Positions 7,878 through 16,926 of a stretch of 32,407 bases of DNA are shown here, piece by piece. Each line of letters starts with the position of its first letter. Position 1 is the first letter of the stretch. This DNA comes from SAR202 cluster bacterium. Its GTDB lineage: Bacteria; Chloroflexota; Dehalococcoidia; Lucifugimonadales; Lucifugimonadaceae. Below the pieces are notes generated by a model. The model was given only the letters and a program-made list of their open reading frames with translations. It did not search any database and was not told the DNA's origin. The translations under genes and the position numbers were made by a program. The stretch is from assembly GCA_008373165.1 (NCBI GenBank), contig RQOU01000075.1:1-32407 (forward strand), written 5' to 3'.

Positions 7878-8954
7878 ATGAAACCTGGATTTTTTACGAT
7901 GCCTCTGCACCCACCGGGTGCTGATATGACGGAACTTTTAAAGTCTGATCTTCATCAGATCGTCAAACTCGATGAATTGGGGTATGAAGAGGCTTGGATC
8001 GGTGAACACTTCACTGCGGAATGGGAACCAATTCCCTCGCCTGAACTTTTCATTGCTCAAGCATTAGGGGTAACAAAAAATATACGCCTTGGTACCGGTG
8101 TTACCTGTATGCCTAATCATGATCCTTTTGTTTTAGCTCACAGAATCGCTCAGCTTGATCATATGGCGGAAGGGCGACTTAATTGGGGTATTGGAACCGG
8201 GAGTTTTCCAGGTGACACTCATGTTTTTGGCTATGACGAAGACGGTGGTGTGGATGCGGGTGCGTATACACGCGAAGCACTTCAAACGATACTGAAAATT
8301 TGGGAAAGTCCCGAACCTGGGTTGTACGAGTCGAAATGGTGGAAGTTTAGAATTCCCGAACCCGACGATGTGATAGGAATGCGTGCGCATGTGCAGCCGT
8401 ATCAAAAACCACACCCTCCCATTGGAGTGGCGGGTGTATCGGCCAATTCTCCTACTTTGAAAATGGCCGGTCAACTTGGTTGGATTCCGATGAGCATCAA
8501 TCTTGCTCCTCCTAGTCAGGTTAAGACTCACTGGGATTCGATAGCTGAAGGAGCAGCGGAGGCCGGAAATGAACCAGACCGGTTGCTCTGGCGCGTAGCG
8601 CGCGAAGTGTTTATAGCGGACACAACTTCTGAGGCACGCCGTTTGGTTACAGAAGGCACAATGGCCCGTGATTTTGAGGGATATTTCATTCCGATGCTTT
8701 CGAAAAATGACAGATTGGGAATCATGAAGAATGATCCGGATATGCCTGATTCCGATGTGACAATTGATTACCTGATCGATAATGTTTTTATTGTAGGAAA
8801 CGTTGTAGAGGTCACCCAGAAGCTAAACGATTTATATGGTGAGCTTGGTGGATTCGGAACACTCTTGGCAATGGGACATGAGTGGAACCCTTATGAAGCT
8901 TGGCAGGAATCGATGACCGCACTCATCAAAGATGTTTTGCCTAATGTTGCTTAG
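7878..8954 (+). CDS. LLM class flavin- or F420-dependent oxidoreductase
   Basis: The protein has 358 residues and is a bacterial-luciferase-like TIM barrel. Seen in order: DLHQIVKLDELGYEEAWIGEHF (strand 2 with the EH pair), IRLGTGVTCMPNHDPFVLAHRIAQLDHMAEGRLNWGIGTGSFPGD (cofactor-binding strands 3 and 4, with the conserved AEGRLNWGIG), and KPHPPIGVAG in the later barrel. These enzymes bind FMN or F420 and act as monooxygenases or dehydrogenases on organic substrates. Several residues fit the alkanal-monooxygenase-like subgroup rather than F420-dependent glucose-6-phosphate dehydrogenase. The stop is 18 nt from the converging lipoprotein gene. The substrate is unknown. Confidence 0.92.
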   Translation: MKPGFFTMPLHPPGADMTELLKSDLHQIVKLDELGYEEAWIGEHFTAEWEPIPSPELFIAQALGVTKNIRLGTGVTCMPNHDPFVLAHRIAQLDHMAEGRLNWGIGTGSFPGDTHVFGYDEDGGVDAGAYTREALQTILKIWESPEPGLYESKWWKFRIPEPDDVIGMRAHVQPYQKPHPPIGVAGVSANSPTLKMAGQLGWIPMSINLAPPSQVKTHWDSIAEGAAEAGNEPDRLLWRVAREVFIADTTSEARRLVTEGTMARDFEGYFIPMLSKNDRLGIMKNDPDMPDSDVTIDYLIDNVFIVGNVVEVTQKLNDLYGELGGFGTLLAMGHEWNPYEAWQESMTALIKDVLPNVA

Positions 8955-8972
8955 GTCTATAGGTCGCAACTT

Positions 8973-9455
8973 TTATTCTATGTTGGCTATTAGTTGATCG
9001 CACCGTGTCCGGTCGAATTCACATAACAGAACAGCGTTACCGGCTACTAAGTAATCGGCGTATCCGGTGAATGAACCGCCACTGAAGTCTAAAAGTTTGC
9101 CGCCCTTTGAACGTTTTACCGCACCTTCAATTGAGCTTGTAGCCGCAGGAATTCCTAGTTCGATCGCCGCCTCATGAGTTTCGTAGAATCTTATTTCGAT
9201 GTCTTTTTGATTGAAGAATCCGTACCAAATCTCAGTTGACTCCGGAACGGTGGCGGTGTCGTACTGTTTGGATTTCTTCCAGCCTGCCTGTACGAATGAG
9301 TCAGGCGTGAAGTTACGATCCGAAAGAAGGATTGAAGAAGTGCCCCCCTCTTTGGCTGAAGGGTCCTCGCTTGTCGAATTTTGGCCTCCGCAGGCAATCA
9401 ATATTCCCAATGTTAACGTGAATGTTGCCAGCAATATTCGCTTTGTTATTTGCAT
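8973..9455 (-). CDS. Small lipoprotein of unknown function
   Basis: The protein has 160 residues from ATG 9455. The N-terminus is a lipoprotein signal peptide: MQITKR, a hydrophobic segment, and lipobox LGILIAC with Cys22, followed by GG and a short Ser/Thr/Glu-rich linker. The mature domain of about 120 residues contains WYGFFNQKDIEIRFYETHEAAIELG and a C-terminal segment with two Cys (LLCEFDRTRCDQL), which could form a disulfide outside the membrane. I do not recognise the family. It faces the LLM gene tail-to-tail and lies 94 bp downstream of the aldehyde dehydrogenase on the same strand. Confidence 0.75.
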   Translation of the reverse strand: MQITKRILLATFTLTLGILIACGGQNSTSEDPSAKEGGTSSILLSDRNFTPDSFVQAGWKKSKQYDTATVPESTEIWYGFFNQKDIEIRFYETHEAAIELGIPAATSSIEGAVKRSKGGKLLDFSGGSFTGYADYLVAGNAVLLCEFDRTRCDQLIANIE

Positions 9456-9549
9456 AGATTACTCATTAGCAATAGCAATTGATCGAATTCTTAACAGAAC
9501 ATATAAGAATTGCTTACCGCATTATTGATATGAACTTTTACTTGTTGTA

Positions 9550-11049
9550 TCAAATGAACCTTGAGCGTTCTTTAACCCCTGCTGAATGGTCTATATACAC
9601 GCTGATTGTTTCGGTGAAGAAATCGAAGCCTTCTGTTCCTTGTTCTCGTTGTCCTGTCCCTGAGGATCCAAGACCTCCAAATGGTAGGTGAACTTCCCCT
9701 CCGAGGGTAGGAGCATTAACGTGTACCATTCCTGTTTCAGCCGAATTTATATATTCGTAGGCTTGAACGAGGTCGCGTGTGTAAACCGATGAGGAAAGCC
9801 CAAAATCTACGTCGTTGGAGATATTCACAGCTTCTTCCAAGTTTGATACTTTGAACACGCTTAAAACTGGGCCAAAGATTTCTTCTTTAGCAATGCGCAT
9901 TTTAGGATCTACATCTGTGAAGATCGTTGGCTCAATGTAATACCCATCAGCAAACTCCTCACTCTCGAGTTGATGTCCTCCAAATGTCAGGCGTGCACCT
10001 TCTTCTGTGCCTATCCCGATGTATCGAAGAACGGTATCGAGTTGGTTCTTACTCGAAAGTGGCGCAACATCATTGGATTCATCCATGCCATCACCTATAG
10101 ATAAGGCTTTGGTCTGGATAATTAGGGTTTCCATGAACTCGTCGTAGATTCCATTTTCGACGATCACTCGTGATGTGGCCGTGCATCGTTGCCCGGTTGA
10201 GCCGAAAGCCCCTTGGACTACTCCAGGAATTGCTTTTTCTAGATCTGCGTCATTAAGAATTATTGCAGCATTCTTTCCGCCCATTTCGCACTGAACTTTT
10301 TTGAGTAACTCCGAACCCCTTGCTGTGATTTCGGTACCGATTTCGGTTGAACCTGTAAAGGATATCCCTTTGACACGTGGATCCTCCACTAAAGTATTTC
10401 CTACGGATCCTCCTGGACCTGTGATCAGGTTCAATACTCCTGGTGGTAGTCCGGCCTCTTCGAAAATTTCTACTAGTTTTACTGCAGAAAGCGGGGTTCC
10501 GGAAGCTGGCTTGTAAACAACAGTATTTCCAGAAACTAAGCAGGGAGCAAGCTTCCATGCTGGGATTGCCAACGGAAAATTCCATGGTGTGATGAGAGCT
10601 ACTACCCCGATTGGGCGCTTCATTGTGTATGCAACGGTGTCCGGCAGTTCAGAGGGTGTTGTATAACCATGCAATCGACGTCCTTCACCTGCTGAATATT
10701 CGATGATATTCATTGCACGTTTTACTTCACCGATTGCATCAGCGATTGGCTTACCTTCTTCAAGTGTTATCGTTTCAGCCATTTCGCCTGCACGCCGATC
10801 CATGATGTCGAGTGCTTTATACAGAATGGCCCCTCGTTTCGGCGCAGGCATGTTAGCCCAATCTTTAAAAGCCCCACTCGCAGCAGCGATAGCGTTTTCT
10901 GCATCTTGCGGGAGGCTGGACTGGAACTCCCCAACGATTTTAAAATTTTTCGCAGGATTTGTTATTGGGTAGGTTTGGCCGGAAATCGAGTCTTGCCATT
11001 TTCCGTTAATGTAATTTTGGCCGTTTTGGCGCAACGAGTTATCGCTCAT
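9550..11049 (-). CDS. NAD(P)-dependent aldehyde dehydrogenase
   Basis: The protein has 499 residues, full length for the ALDH superfamily. Signatures: [29 protein letters not shown] (cofactor binding, with Asn and Lys), FTGSTEIG (nicotinamide-side Gly motif), CEMGGKNA with the general-base Glu (about 265), GQRCTATSR with the nucleophile Cys (about 299), and [10 protein letters not shown] late in the chain. Sequence flavour is close to alpha-ketoglutaric-semialdehyde and 2,5-dioxovalerate dehydrogenases, but the substrate is not assigned. ATG 11049 is preceded by a GTGGGA-type ribosome site. It is transcribed divergently from the transketolase-like gene, with a 195-bp shared upstream region that contains a dyad. 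Confidence 0.95.
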   Translation of the reverse strand: MSDNSLRQNGQNYINGKWQDSISGQTYPITNPAKNFKIVGEFQSSLPQDAENAIAAASGAFKDWANMPAPKRGAILYKALDIMDRRAGEMAETITLEEGKPIADAIGEVKRAMNIIEYSAGEGRRLHGYTTPSELPDTVAYTMKRPIGVVALITPWNFPLAIPAWKLAPCLVSGNTVVYKPASGTPLSAVKLVEIFEEAGLPPGVLNLITGPGGSVGNTLVEDPRVKGISFTGSTEIGTEITARGSELLKKVQCEMGGKNAAIILNDADLEKAIPGVVQGAFGSTGQRCTATSRVIVENGIYDEFMETLIIQTKALSIGDGMDESNDVAPLSSKNQLDTVLRYIGIGTEEGARLTFGGHQLESEEFADGYYIEPTIFTDVDPKMRIAKEEIFGPVLSVFKVSNLEEAVNISNDVDFGLSSSVYTRDLVQAYEYINSAETGMVHVNAPTLGGEVHLPFGGLGSSGTGQREQGTEGFDFFTETISVYIDHSAGVKERSRFI

Positions 11050-11100
11050 ATTCCCACTCTCTGGTCAGTCTATCGAATGGCTAAGGTTCCCTCTTAACTG

Positions 11101-11116
11101 GATATTTTGAAATATC
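11101..11116. promoter_or_regulatory. Operator-like dyad in the ALDH/transketolase divergent region
   Basis: GATATTT-TG-AAATATC is a perfect 7+2+7 inverted repeat, 52 bp from the ALDH start and 129 bp from the transketolase-like start. Its place in a divergent promoter region suggests a transcription-factor site, but no regulator is encoded next to it. Confidence 0.35.
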
Positions 11117-11244
11117 TCGCACTGATAGTACTCGTATGAGATGATTTCGGGCTGGCGTGCGAGGGTTTTCACAGATATTCTGTCGCCCTTGGACACGCTC
11201 GTAATTTGTATCCTTAAACCATTCGCAATGGAGTAACAAAACGT

Positions 11245-13797
11245 ATGTCAGCCAGCGGTAGTGCAGCCGTCACCATTCATTCTGCTTCTCTCAATCAAGT
11301 AGCCAGTTCCAGAACGGTTGAAATTCCTTCATATGACCGGGAACGTCTTGAAGATGTTGGCTTTCTGGCATCAATGACATTTGTATTGATGTGTAATTAT
11401 CATCAGACCGGTCACTTTGGTGGTCCCACAGCCTATATGCCTTATACGGTAGCTACTCATCTGGCGGGTCCCGAGAATGGCGGTATGACATTTGATTATC
11501 GTCGCCCAAAGCATCCTTTTGCAGATAAGTTCATGCTGGCTGGCGGGCATAACGCTCCTGCAACTTATGCTCTTTGGATGATCATGGGGGAAGCGCTCGC
11601 CCGAAAACATGCCATAACGGGTGATGAACGATATAAAGCCGATCCGAAGGCGTCAATGCTTTCAATAGATGCTCTCGGATTTCGTCGCGGTGCAGGCGCA
11701 TTAGCAACCATTTTGGAGGAAAATGATCTTGTGGACCATCCTACGATGGCTCAGGCAAAAATTCGTGGGATAAGGGCTTTATCAGGGCATTCAGAAACTA
11801 CAGACCTGACCAACGATGTAAACGGTGGTCCGTCGGGAATTGGGATAGCTACTGCAGCCGGCAAAGCGGCTTTCTGGGACATGATGGGAGCTGATCCATC
11901 TCTCAAAATTATTGCAATTGAAGGAGAATTTGCTCTCACATCTGGGCATTCACAGGAGTTCAAGACTCAGGCAGTAGCGCAGAGAGTTGGTAAACGACTG
12001 AGAGTACTGATGTCTTACAACAACGCAGGGATCGATGATGAGCTTGTGGGTAGTGTCGTAAAAGAAGATACCTACCGAATAGAGGATCAGTGGTCATCAT
12101 ATGGATGGAATGTGTTTAAGGTTGATGATGCCACAAATTATGATCAAGTCGTAGGCGCTTTGAAGACCATGGAAGATTGGGATGAGGATGATCGTCGCCC
12201 GATGATAGTAGTTGGTAAAACCGTAAAGGGGTTTTGGCCGGGGGCTAAAGACGGGATGATAGGGGAAGTGACCCAAGTGGTTGATCATGCCAGCCATGCA
12301 TATGGTATGCCGATGAATGGAGAGTATTTTCAGGCTCTTGCAGAGTCGTTTGAGCGTAAGTACGGTGTAACTTTTGAAGGAATTCGGTCGGGTGCCGTTT
12401 CGGATGATAGTGAAAGACTTCTTCAACTTAAAACGAATATTGACATCGCTATGTCCGTGCTTGATAAGGATGGTCTTGGGGACTGGCTTGCTGAGCGCCT
12501 GGTTGAGATTGGTGATCAGGTGAACGACAATCTTCCGCTGCGTGTGGATCCTAACTCTGATCCTTTTCAGGACGACCGATTGTTGGTAAAAAACCTTCCA
12601 ACTGAGGCAACTACGGTTACCGCTGCGAACCCTGTGACAGGGGAGAAGAAGGATATTGGGATAGCGCTTTTCGAGGAGCCCGGGGCAGTCAAAGGTACCC
12701 GTCGCGCTATTTCGGAAATCATAAAATGGGCTAATTACGTGACTGAAAACCGTTTTGTGATCGTTGCAGCTGATCTTGCAGAGTCGATAAACGTTGATCA
12801 TGGATCACTTTGGGGTCATTACGATCCGATTGACAATGTTGTAGGAACTCGGTTGAAGGCACCTATACAAGAGGCAGGAAATGCTTCTACTGCGGTTGGT
12901 TTCACGAGCCAGTCTCTGTCGATAGATCCGGACAGGCATAACGGGGTTTGGTCAATCTCCGGAACTTATGGTGCGTTCACTCCACTTATGTATCTCCCGT
13001 TACGCGTATGGAGTCAGCAGAATCAGGACAGTCCATTCAGGCTTGGGGTTGCACATGTTTTGGCTGGGCATTCTGGACCCGAGACTGCTGCTGACGCAAG
13101 AACTCATTTTGGAATTTTTGCTCCACAGGTTTGGAAATTATTTCCGAAAGGCCAAGTAATCGTACTAAGCTTCTGGGACTATAACGACGTGGCACCAGGG
13201 TACTTTGCTGCTGCTGAGATAGCCGCACGTGACTCAAAGGTTGGTGTGATAGTGCTTGAAGTTGCGAGGCCAGACTTCGCTGTAGCGGACCGTTCAACTT
13301 TTGCAGATTCAGATCCTCGTGCTGCTGCCAAGGGATTTTATTTGATCAAGGATTATGATCCTAATAGGCCTAAAGATGGAGTTGTTGTATCCCAGGGATC
13401 CAGTTCTACAGTGAATCTGGTGAGTGTTCTGGAAAAACTCGAAGAAGCGGGAGTGAATGTGAAGGTGATTGCTGCTATAAGCGAGGAATTGTTTGATAGG
13501 CAGCCTAAATCGTATCGAGATACTGTACTAACGGATGCTGAGAAGTTCGATCTAATGGTTGTTACGACCGGAACGCGCCGAGTATGGCCCGTGACCGGCG
13601 TCGGGCCACTAACCGATGAGTACTCTCTCACATCAGATTGGGATAATCAGTGGTTGAGTGGCGGGACTGAGGATGATGTTATAAAGGAAGCTCATCTCGA
13701 TAAAGATTCAATTTTTGAAGCAGTAAAACGGTTTGCTGCGGATCATGATGAAAGGCTTTCTAGACAGGCATCAGCCTTTAATGGTCATGCAGGCTAA
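11245..13797 (+). CDS. Transketolase-like ThDP-dependent enzyme (850 aa)
   Basis: The domain order is ThDP pyrophosphate-binding domain (about 35-390), pyrimidine-binding domain (about 475-680) and transketolase C-domain (about 690-835). GHSETTDLTNDVNGGPSGIGIATAAGKA matches the transketolase segment before the GDG motif, and MSYNNAGIDD supplies the NN of the ThDP motif. The expected GDG is GEF (227-229) here, so Mg2+ would be held by Glu rather than Asp. The catalytic Glu of the pyrimidine domain appears in APIQEAGNASTA. Length exceeds ordinary transketolase (about 660) and approaches the AceE-type E1 (about 890). It could be a diverged transketolase, a sulfoacetaldehyde- or 2-oxoacid-acting relative, or a non-canonical E1. 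GGAG lies 11 nt upstream of the ATG. Confidence 0.87.
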   Translation: MSASGSAAVTIHSASLNQVASSRTVEIPSYDRERLEDVGFLASMTFVLMCNYHQTGHFGGPTAYMPYTVATHLAGPENGGMTFDYRRPKHPFADKFMLAGGHNAPATYALWMIMGEALARKHAITGDERYKADPKASMLSIDALGFRRGAGALATILEENDLVDHPTMAQAKIRGIRALSGHSETTDLTNDVNGGPSGIGIATAAGKAAFWDMMGADPSLKIIAIEGEFALTSGHSQEFKTQAVAQRVGKRLRVLMSYNNAGIDDELVGSVVKEDTYRIEDQWSSYGWNVFKVDDATNYDQVVGALKTMEDWDEDDRRPMIVVGKTVKGFWPGAKDGMIGEVTQVVDHASHAYGMPMNGEYFQALAESFERKYGVTFEGIRSGAVSDDSERLLQLKTNIDIAMSVLDKDGLGDWLAERLVEIGDQVNDNLPLRVDPNSDPFQDDRLLVKNLPTEATTVTAANPVTGEKKDIGIALFEEPGAVKGTRRAISEIIKWANYVTENRFVIVAADLAESINVDHGSLWGHYDPIDNVVGTRLKAPIQEAGNASTAVGFTSQSLSIDPDRHNGVWSISGTYGAFTPLMYLPLRVWSQQNQDSPFRLGVAHVLAGHSGPETAADARTHFGIFAPQVWKLFPKGQVIVLSFWDYNDVAPGYFAAAEIAARDSKVGVIVLEVARPDFAVADRSTFADSDPRAAAKGFYLIKDYDPNRPKDGVVVSQGSSSTVNLVSVLEKLEEAGVNVKVIAAISEELFDRQPKSYRDTVLTDAEKFDLMVVTTGTRRVWPVTGVGPLTDEYSLTSDWDNQWLSGGTEDDVIKEAHLDKDSIFEAVKRFAADHDERLSRQASAFNGHAG

Positions 13798-13800
13798 CGT

Positions 13801-14046
13801 TTAACTGACTTCTATATCGTTGACATGTGGTGCGTGTATGTTGAGTGAAGCCGTGAGAAACTGGGTCACCATATCGTGAGTTGGCACGCATTCGGGGCAT
13901 TCTTCGTTGACCCCCGGTGTGTACTTGACTTTTAGGTTGTTACCGTCCAGAGAGACTGAATCCAGTGTGCCTCCTTCAGATGCCACTAATTTCTCTATCT
14001 GTTCCAGCACGAAATCCACCTGGCTATTGTTGGTGATTTGAACCAT
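13801..14046 (-). CDS. NifU C-terminal-like CxxC miniprotein
   Basis: The protein has 81 residues, with GGAG 8 nt before ATG 14046. The layout is that of the NifU/Nfu C-terminal domain: helix VDFVLEQIEKLVASEGGTL, strand pair with LKVKYTPG, then CPEC (Cys50, Cys53) at the start of the last helix. In Nfu proteins this CxxC binds a transient [4Fe-4S] cluster across a dimer. The canonical spacing residues (GxCxxCPSS) are not conserved, so it may be a divergent Nfu or a redox-active CxxC protein. Its stop is 3 nt from that of the transketolase-like gene (convergent), and tRNA-Ala lies just upstream. Confidence 0.68.
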   Translation of the reverse strand: MVQITNNSQVDFVLEQIEKLVASEGGTLDSVSLDGNNLKVKYTPGVNEECPECVPTHDMVTQFLTASLNIHAPHVNDIEVS

Positions 14047-14074
14047 TTTTTTCTCCGGAATTCGTGTATTGAAT

Positions 14075-14150
<76 letters not shown>

Positions 14151-14185
14151 TAATTCGGTTATTATTTTGCACAAAAACACTACGG

Positions 14186-14205
14186 AGTTAATTATTTGAT
14201 TAACT
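14186..14205. other. Dyad upstream of tRNA-Ala and the Ldh-family gene
   Basis: AGTTAAT (14186-14192) and ATTAACT (14199-14205) form a perfect 7-bp stem with a 6-nt loop, followed by TTTT on the plus strand. It could be an operator, or a terminator for a plus-strand transcript. Nothing on the plus strand ends nearby, so the role is open. Confidence 0.25.
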
Positions 14206-14373
14206 TTTAGTATCCAGAGCAAATTTAGCGTAACAAATGGTCCCATGTAAGTCTCAACCTTTTGTCAATAAGGTGCTACCATTTCGCCGTCTCACCATAG
14301 AAACTATGTTGCATACATTGTTGATACCGATAACTAGTGTTGGCGTTAGATCCATCAAATCGAGGGGTGAAAA

Positions 14374-15468
14374 TTGCTAAAGCATTTTCAAGTGCCTGAT
14401 GACATAGCGATCAGAGTAAACGTTGATAGTCTTCGAACTGTCACTGAGCGGATATTCATGAAATGCGGCGTGTCTGAATCCGAAGCCTATTTGGGTGCCG
14501 ATGTGCTCATGTTCGCTGATCAAAGTGGTATCGACACCCATGGTGTATCGAACATGCTTCGTTCTTATGTGTCGGCCTATAACTCTGGGACTTTAAATCC
14601 TGATCCTAGACTTGAGATCGTAAAAGAGACACCTTCCACAGCGACCATTGATGGTGATGGTGGTCTTGGGCTCATGATTGCGCCAAAGGCGATGGACATT
14701 GCTATCGCGAAGGCTAAGGAAGTTGGAACCGGTGTCGTTGCTATTCGAAATTCAGGGCATTTGGGGGCTGCTGGTTATCATGCAATGATGGCAGCTGATC
14801 AAGATATGGTTGGCTGGTGTATGACTGCTGGTGGAAAAGCAATGGTGCCTACATTTGGTGCCGAACCTCAACTCGGAACGAACCCCATAGCATTTGCGGC
14901 ACCGGGTAACAATGAACCTTCGTTTATGTTTGATGCTGCGATGACGTCAATAGCCGGTAACAAGATCGGCCTAGCAAATCGCATGGGCAAGGGTATGTCG
15001 CCGGGGTGGGTGGCAAATGAAGACGGAACACCAGATATGGACGGTGGAGCTGTAGCGGATTTTGCTGCTAACTCCGTGCGTATGCAATTACCGACAGGAT
15101 CTACACGAGAGCTAGGCTCGCATAAAGGTTACAGTCTTGGCGTGATGGTGGATATTCTTTGTGGCCAACTTTCATTTGCGCCTGGGTTTGGCACATTGTC
15201 TCGTACGCGACGAGCGCACTTTGTGGCTGCATACTCGGTTGAAGCCTTTGGTGATGTTAGTGAATTCAAAGAAAATATGGATGGAATGCTTAAGGGTCTT
15301 GCTGCAACAAAGCCCATGGCTGGGCATGATCGTGTTTACTATGCCGGATTACCTGAACACGAAGTGCGGATTGAGCGGAGGAAGAATGGTGTTCCATTGC
15401 ATCCTGAAGTGATCGATTGGTTTCGTGATATTTGTGCTGAGTTCGAAATCAAGTTCGATCTTGTATAG
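14374..15468 (+). CDS. Ldh family (malate/L-sulfolactate/ureidoglycolate-type) NAD(P) oxidoreductase
   Basis: The protein has 364 residues from a TTG start with GAGGGG 6 nt upstream. Family marks: GIDTHGVSNMLRSYV with the conserved DTHG (His56), TIDGDGGLG (92-99), AIRNSGHLGAAGYH with catalytic-region His129, and LGTNPIAFAAP in the nucleotide-binding part. HKGYSLGVMVDILCGQLSF is the conserved later segment. This family is unrelated to Rossmann-type LDH and includes YlbC/AllD, ComC, SlcC and MdhA; all oxidise 2-hydroxy acids with NAD(P). The exact 2-hydroxy acid cannot be read. A small membrane protein gene follows after 63 bp on the same strand. Confidence 0.94.
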   Translation: MLKHFQVPDDIAIRVNVDSLRTVTERIFMKCGVSESEAYLGADVLMFADQSGIDTHGVSNMLRSYVSAYNSGTLNPDPRLEIVKETPSTATIDGDGGLGLMIAPKAMDIAIAKAKEVGTGVVAIRNSGHLGAAGYHAMMAADQDMVGWCMTAGGKAMVPTFGAEPQLGTNPIAFAAPGNNEPSFMFDAAMTSIAGNKIGLANRMGKGMSPGWVANEDGTPDMDGGAVADFAANSVRMQLPTGSTRELGSHKGYSLGVMVDILCGQLSFAPGFGTLSRTRRAHFVAAYSVEAFGDVSEFKENMDGMLKGLAATKPMAGHDRVYYAGLPEHEVRIERRKNGVPLHPEVIDWFRDICAEFEIKFDLV

Positions 15469-15531
15469 CGCAATCATTAAGGTTGTATCGAACGAGTTGC
15501 ATGATTGGACAATATGGTGTGAGGAACCTAG

Positions 15532-15885
15532 ATGTTTAAAGGTGTAATGGTTGGGTTTGGGATAATGTTGGCATCTCTAGTGATTCCCGTTGTACATTAT
15601 GTTGCGGCTCCCTTGAGCCCATTTGTAGCCGGTTTTATCGGTAGTGGTATTGCGAATATTAATCAGGATGGGATTATTAAGTTTGGTGGACTTATGGCTG
15701 GGTTAATGTTCATCCCAGTTGTTGTTGTATTGATAATAAAATTTGTGTTTGGTGTAGATGAAGTTATGAGGATACCGACAACTTTGTGGGTGATTGTCGT
15801 TGTGGCTTTCATTCCATATACATGGTTCGGAGCCACGGTTGGTGCACTGGGCGGGTACATGATTCGCAGGAATGCGGATAAATAA
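15532..15885 (+). CDS. Small membrane protein with three or four TM segments, unknown function
   Basis: The protein has 117 residues, starting at ATG 15532 with GAGGAA 9 nt upstream. Hydrophobic segments lie at about 4-40 (possibly a hairpin of two, with PLSP in the turn), 50-72 (GGLMAGLMFIPVVVVLIIKF) and 83-110 (WVIVVVAFIPYTWFGATVGALGG). A short basic tail (IRRNADK) predicts a cytoplasmic C-terminus. I recognise no family. It may be transcribed with the upstream Ldh-family gene. Confidence 0.7.
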   Translation: MFKGVMVGFGIMLASLVIPVVHYVAAPLSPFVAGFIGSGIANINQDGIIKFGGLMAGLMFIPVVVVLIIKFVFGVDEVMRIPTTLWVIVVVAFIPYTWFGATVGALGGYMIRRNADK

Positions 15886-15915
15886 CCGGTTAAAGTCTGC
15901 GATCTCATAACCGGT
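15885..15915. terminator. Candidate bidirectional hairpin between convergent genes
   Basis: ACCGGTTA (15885-15892) pairs perfectly with TAACCGGT (15908-15915) over a 15-nt loop. It occupies most of the 47-bp gap between the membrane protein and the UspA-like gene. There is no U tract on either side, so it may act as a barrier or 3' end stabiliser rather than a classical terminator. Confidence 0.35.
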
Positions 15916-15932
15916 GATGTCGTATTTGCCTA

Positions 15933-16907
15933 TCAGTGAACCGTAGTTAGAGCTTTCGTCGCTTTGTGTGATGCGTTTGCTCTTTGTTTAGTTATCTTGG
16001 AATCAGCAACCACCACTATGGGTCCTACTGCGTCTCTTGCAAGCTTGTCTGCGACGCTTCCTAGAATAGATCGCCGAATACCCGACCTCATTTTTGATCC
16101 TACCAATATCCAAGATCCAGGATCGTCGGCTTGTAACTTATGAATTTGGCGTGTGAAATTTCCGTCGGATCGTACTATTTCAGCATCTATACCCATATTC
16201 GAAAAATAATTGAAAATTTCTAATTCGTTCTTCCTGTTATTTTTTGATTTTTTTTCAACGATTTTGATCTTGGATCGGCTAGCACCCGCCATGGCGCTCG
16301 CAATAGGCAGTACGGAATCTGAACTACGGTGATGGCGCGGAATAATTAACGTTTTAGGTGCCTTTTGAGCGTGAGATATTAAGTCCGTATGATGTGGATT
16401 TATGATCAATAACGGAGCAGCTGTAGTTTTCCATAGTGCGTCTAATAATCCTGGTTTTATCAAACGTTGGAATCTTGATCGGGCAGCTGTTGCGATCGCT
16501 ATGATACCGAATGAACTAGTCGTAGCACGTGAAGTAATCATTGTCGCAGCATCACCAGTAGCGATTCCCCAGCGGCAACTTATACCATCGGGGCCAAGCC
16601 TGCTGACCACCTCTTCCAGATAGGCTGACGCAAGTATTGTTCCGCGATCATGAGGTGCATCGGGGTAGTGCACTTGTCGCGGTCTTGCGCCTCTTGCTGG
16701 GTGGGTTGGAGGAAGACTATGGAATAGCGTGATTTCACCAGAGAACCATTCAGCGAACATCGTTGCAAATGGAAGTATTTGTTCTGAATGCTGAGATCCG
16801 TTTAGTGGCACCAGGACTCGGTTTAAATTCAAAGAGTTTCCACGATTTATGGAATCGCGTCGAACATCTTCGTGAGTTTGTTGTATTGAATCTGTAAGTT
16901 GCGCCAT
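15933..16907 (-). CDS. Tandem universal stress protein (two UspA domains)
   Basis: The protein has 324 residues. Domain 1 (about 28-168) starts with NRVLVPLNGSQHSEQILPFA and ends with APLLIINP. Domain 2 (about 185-300) ends with GSKMRSGIRRSILGSVADKLA, the G-x2-G-x9-G-S ATP-binding motif, followed by VGPIVVV. The corresponding motif in domain 1 is degenerate (ATAARSRFQRLIKPGLLDAL), so only domain 2 is likely to bind ATP. A 30-residue disordered N-tail and a basic C-tail flank the domains. It starts 19 nt after the M20 peptidase stop and is probably the last gene of the rhodanese-peptidase-Usp series. Stop codon TGA, showing that UGA normally terminates in this genome. Confidence 0.92.
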   Translation of the reverse strand: MAQLTDSIQQTHEDVRRDSINRGNSLNLNRVLVPLNGSQHSEQILPFATMFAEWFSGEITLFHSLPPTHPARGARPRQVHYPDAPHDRGTILASAYLEEVVSRLGPDGISCRWGIATGDAATMITSRATTSSFGIIAIATAARSRFQRLIKPGLLDALWKTTAAPLLIINPHHTDLISHAQKAPKTLIIPRHHRSSDSVLPIASAMAGASRSKIKIVEKKSKNNRKNELEIFNYFSNMGIDAEIVRSDGNFTRQIHKLQADDPGSWILVGSKMRSGIRRSILGSVADKLARDAVGPIVVVADSKITKQRANASHKATKALTTVH

Positions 16908-16926
16908 TATTCGCTGCTTTGACTGG

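Noticed and set aside
8133-8531. 132-codon minus-strand open frame
   Set aside because: It is antisense to the LLM oxidoreductase with no domain pattern.
12097-12801. 234-codon minus-strand open frame
   Set aside because: It lies inside the transketolase-like gene in antisense and reads as low-similarity, basic, Ser/Ile-rich shadow sequence.
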